A model generated the notes under the pieces. The model saw only the letters and a list, made by a program, of their open reading frames with translations. It ran no database searches and was not told the DNA's origin. Below are positions 10,339 to 12,103 of a stretch of 12,103 bases of DNA, piece by piece; within the stretch, counting starts at the first letter, position 1, and each line of letters starts with the position of its first letter. The stretch is from positions 52,719 to 64,821 of the forward strand of contig LSSL01000738.1 of assembly GCA_001953115.1 (NCBI GenBank), read 5' to 3'. The stretch is from Smittium mucronatum (taxonomy: Eukaryota; Kickxellomycota; Harpellomycetes; Harpellales; Legeriomycetaceae). A program made the translations under genes and the position numbers.

Positions 10339-11769
10339 ATGTATACAGTGATTATTAAAAGTACCAGAGGAGGAAGGGTTCTATCTCAAGATGGGTTCAT
10401 TTATCATTTAAAATCTAAAAACTCACATAAAGGAAATTAATATTGGGTTTGAGCTGAAAAAAAATTTTCTTTGTGAGAGCAGTAACATACAGTGATCCTT
10501 TAATTGGTGTGAAATCATCCGAAAATCTACAACATATAAATTATATAAAAGCTGAGATATTGAAAACAAAACTAAATATTATTGGTAAATCGATTAATAG
10601 TCCTTACATTCCAAAAATAAAAATAATTTCAAGAATAAACGCTCAGTTCAAATATCATTAAAATTCCATAATACCTTTAAGACCTGCTTTAGTCAGAATG
10701 GTAAACAGATATAGAGAAATTATTTTGCAAAAAATTCCTAGAAGTTTATTTGATCCCCAAGATACAACCGAACCTTTTAGAAAAACAAATAGCTTAGATG
10801 AACTCCTAATATAAGACTCTGTAACTATAAGGGGAAATATTAGAACATTAATATTTTTGTATTTTAAATAGTTTGTATACTTTTTAAATCTTCGAGGTGG
10901 TTTTTAGATGGGACTTTTAAAGTTTCACCAAAAAGTTTCTGTCATATTTTTAAAATTCATGGATTAGTAATGGGTTGCAATTTTTCGTTGATTTTTTGCA
11001 TTTTTCCGAATAAGTCTGAGGAAAATAATAATTAGGTTTTGAACAAATTAAAAGATATAGTATATCAAAGGGGATAACCGTAAAAGCACCTGATAAAATA
11101 ATGAGGGGCTTTGAAGTCGCAATTATAAATTCTGATAATTTTTATTTTCCGAGTGAGAGATTTGTTCTCTGGATTTTTCACCTTGACCAGAGCGTCTTCA
11201 AAAAATTAAAAGAGTATATGCTATCTCCATTTTACTTAGAAAAATATGACAGATGATTTATAATAATGTTTAATATACTTATCAGTATTGCATTTTTTCC
11301 GCTAAACGATGTATTAGAAGCTTTCGGAAGAGCTATGAATTCATTGAGCTAAAGGGTCATAGATATTGGAGAGTATTTTGAAAGAACCTATATATCCGGA
11401 AATAAATTAAGAGGATTAGTGAAAATAAACAGCCAAGATAAACCCCATTCCAATCAAATCAGTTTCAATCAGTAAAAAAAAGAGGTAAAAAACGAACAAT
11501 ATTGTTGAGTCCTGGTATTCAAATTTTGACAAGCTTGTAAAGAAACCTCACCCATCAATATATAGTTTGATTAATCAACTAAAAAAGGAACAGAGTAACA
11601 CCGAAACATCACTAAAAGAGTTGGGCTTGGGGAAAAAATCGAAGAATCGCGTATAATAAAGTACACAAATCATAATAACAGCTTGCTCAACATCTTAAAT
11701 AATTATAAAGCTAGAGAGAGTAATTTAAAGCTCCTGGAATATTTGGATATTGCGGGTTATTTATTTTAG
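10339..11769 (+). pseudogene. MULE transposase with N-terminal FLYWCH-type zinc finger, multiply disrupted
   Basis: MULE transposases mobilise Mutator-like elements with a DDE RNase H-fold domain. From an ATG at 10339 the frame reads IIKSTRGGRVLSQDGFIYHL and then YW (codons 10441-10446), a FLYWCH-like finger; a TGA at 10450 stands where the first Cys after YW is expected. A linker follows (10473 onward, with RPALVRMVNRYRE near 10680-10720). Next are WFLDGTFKVSP with the first catalytic Asp (codon 10907) and FKIHGLVMGCNFSLIF. The second catalytic Asp position appears to be Gly in IMRGFEVAI (codon 11107). FHLDQS follows (His codon 11179), then IAFFPLNDVLEAF, YFERTYI, TNNIVESW with the Glu (codon 11507), HPSIYSLINQLKKEQ, and a C-terminal helix region ending at TAG 11767-11769. 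In-frame stops include 10438, 10659, 10812, 11033, 11254 and 11350. Frameshifts fall at the A run 10457-10464, between 10868 and 10898, near 11075, at the A run 11474-11481 and at the A run near 11633. About 475 codons is a normal length. Non-functional as read. Confidence 0.92.
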
Positions 11770-12103
11770 TTATAGATAATGTTTTTTTTTAAAAAAAGTG
11801 TGAATCTGCAATAAAAAATGAAATTGTCTTTAAGATTAATGTTTATTTAAAAAAGATTGAAAAAATATATTTTATATTCGATTATTCGATTTCGTTCTTT
11901 TTTATGTCTTATGGGAGGAATATTTGGTTTTATTAAATCATATTCAGAGAAGATAGAACGTTTTGTATTTGCGGGCGTGTAAATATTTTATATTTCCATT
12001 TTTATTTTTTAGCGGATTAAATTCAGATACATAAGTGATTCGTAAAATTTTAAACCTTTTCTGTTTATTATATAGATCTATAAAATAAGATTTAAATAAA
12101 AAA
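11550..12103 (+). repeat. right arm of the 554-bp perfect inverted repeat (cut by the window end)
   Basis: Identical in inverse orientation to 9462-10015. It begins inside the transposase coding region, at the second base of the His codon of the HPSIY motif. It includes the final 220 bp of the pseudogene and then 334 bp of AT-rich downstream sequence. The last six bases (AAAAAA) still pair with 9462-9467, so the repeat probably continues beyond the window. I see no terminator or other gene in 11770-12103. Confidence 0.97.

Overview
The window is very AT-rich, non-coding-dominated eukaryotic DNA. I see no intact gene, no rRNA or tRNA, and nothing bacterial. The recognisable content is decayed DNA transposons: a piggyBac-type transposase and a MULE (Mutator-like) transposase with an N-terminal FLYWCH-type zinc finger. 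The FLYWCH plus MULE combination is typical of animals, and the base composition, simple repeats and transposon relics would suit an arthropod-like metazoan genome. I cannot name the species.

Layout. Positions 1-1500 hold a candidate non-autonomous element, inferred from a 26-bp near-perfect inverted repeat (17-42 and 1214-1239) with A/T runs on its outer sides. A third, partial copy of the motif lies at 1468-1487. Positions 1621-1975 hold three diverged tandem copies of a 124-125 bp unit. Positions 2143-3854 are a near full-length piggyBac transposase pseudogene broken by stops and frameshifts. All three catalytic Asp codons and the C-terminal Cys/His zinc-finger residues can still be read. 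Positions 4191-4680 are a degenerate short-period array. From 4681 to about 9000 there is AT-rich DNA with small simple-sequence tracts and no supportable gene. Positions 9021-9168 are a microsatellite, ending in about 21 copies of a hexanucleotide.

The most interesting region is 9462-12103. A 554-bp inverted repeat (9462-10015 against 11550-12103) is identical base for base, with no gap, and its right arm runs off the end of the window. The 1534-bp spacer plus the inner part of the right arm carry a MULE transposase pseudogene (10339-11769). The last 73 codons of that gene lie inside the right arm, so the left arm carries the same 73 codons in antisense. The gene is heavily decayed but the arms match perfectly. 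The inverted duplication is therefore either much younger than the decay, kept identical by gene conversion, or an assembly product. If transcribed, it would fold into a long perfect hairpin matching the transposase 3' end, an architecture like the maize Mu killer locus, an inverted MuDR derivative that silences its parent.

Nothing here forms a functioning pathway. The parts are independent transposon relics and repeats.
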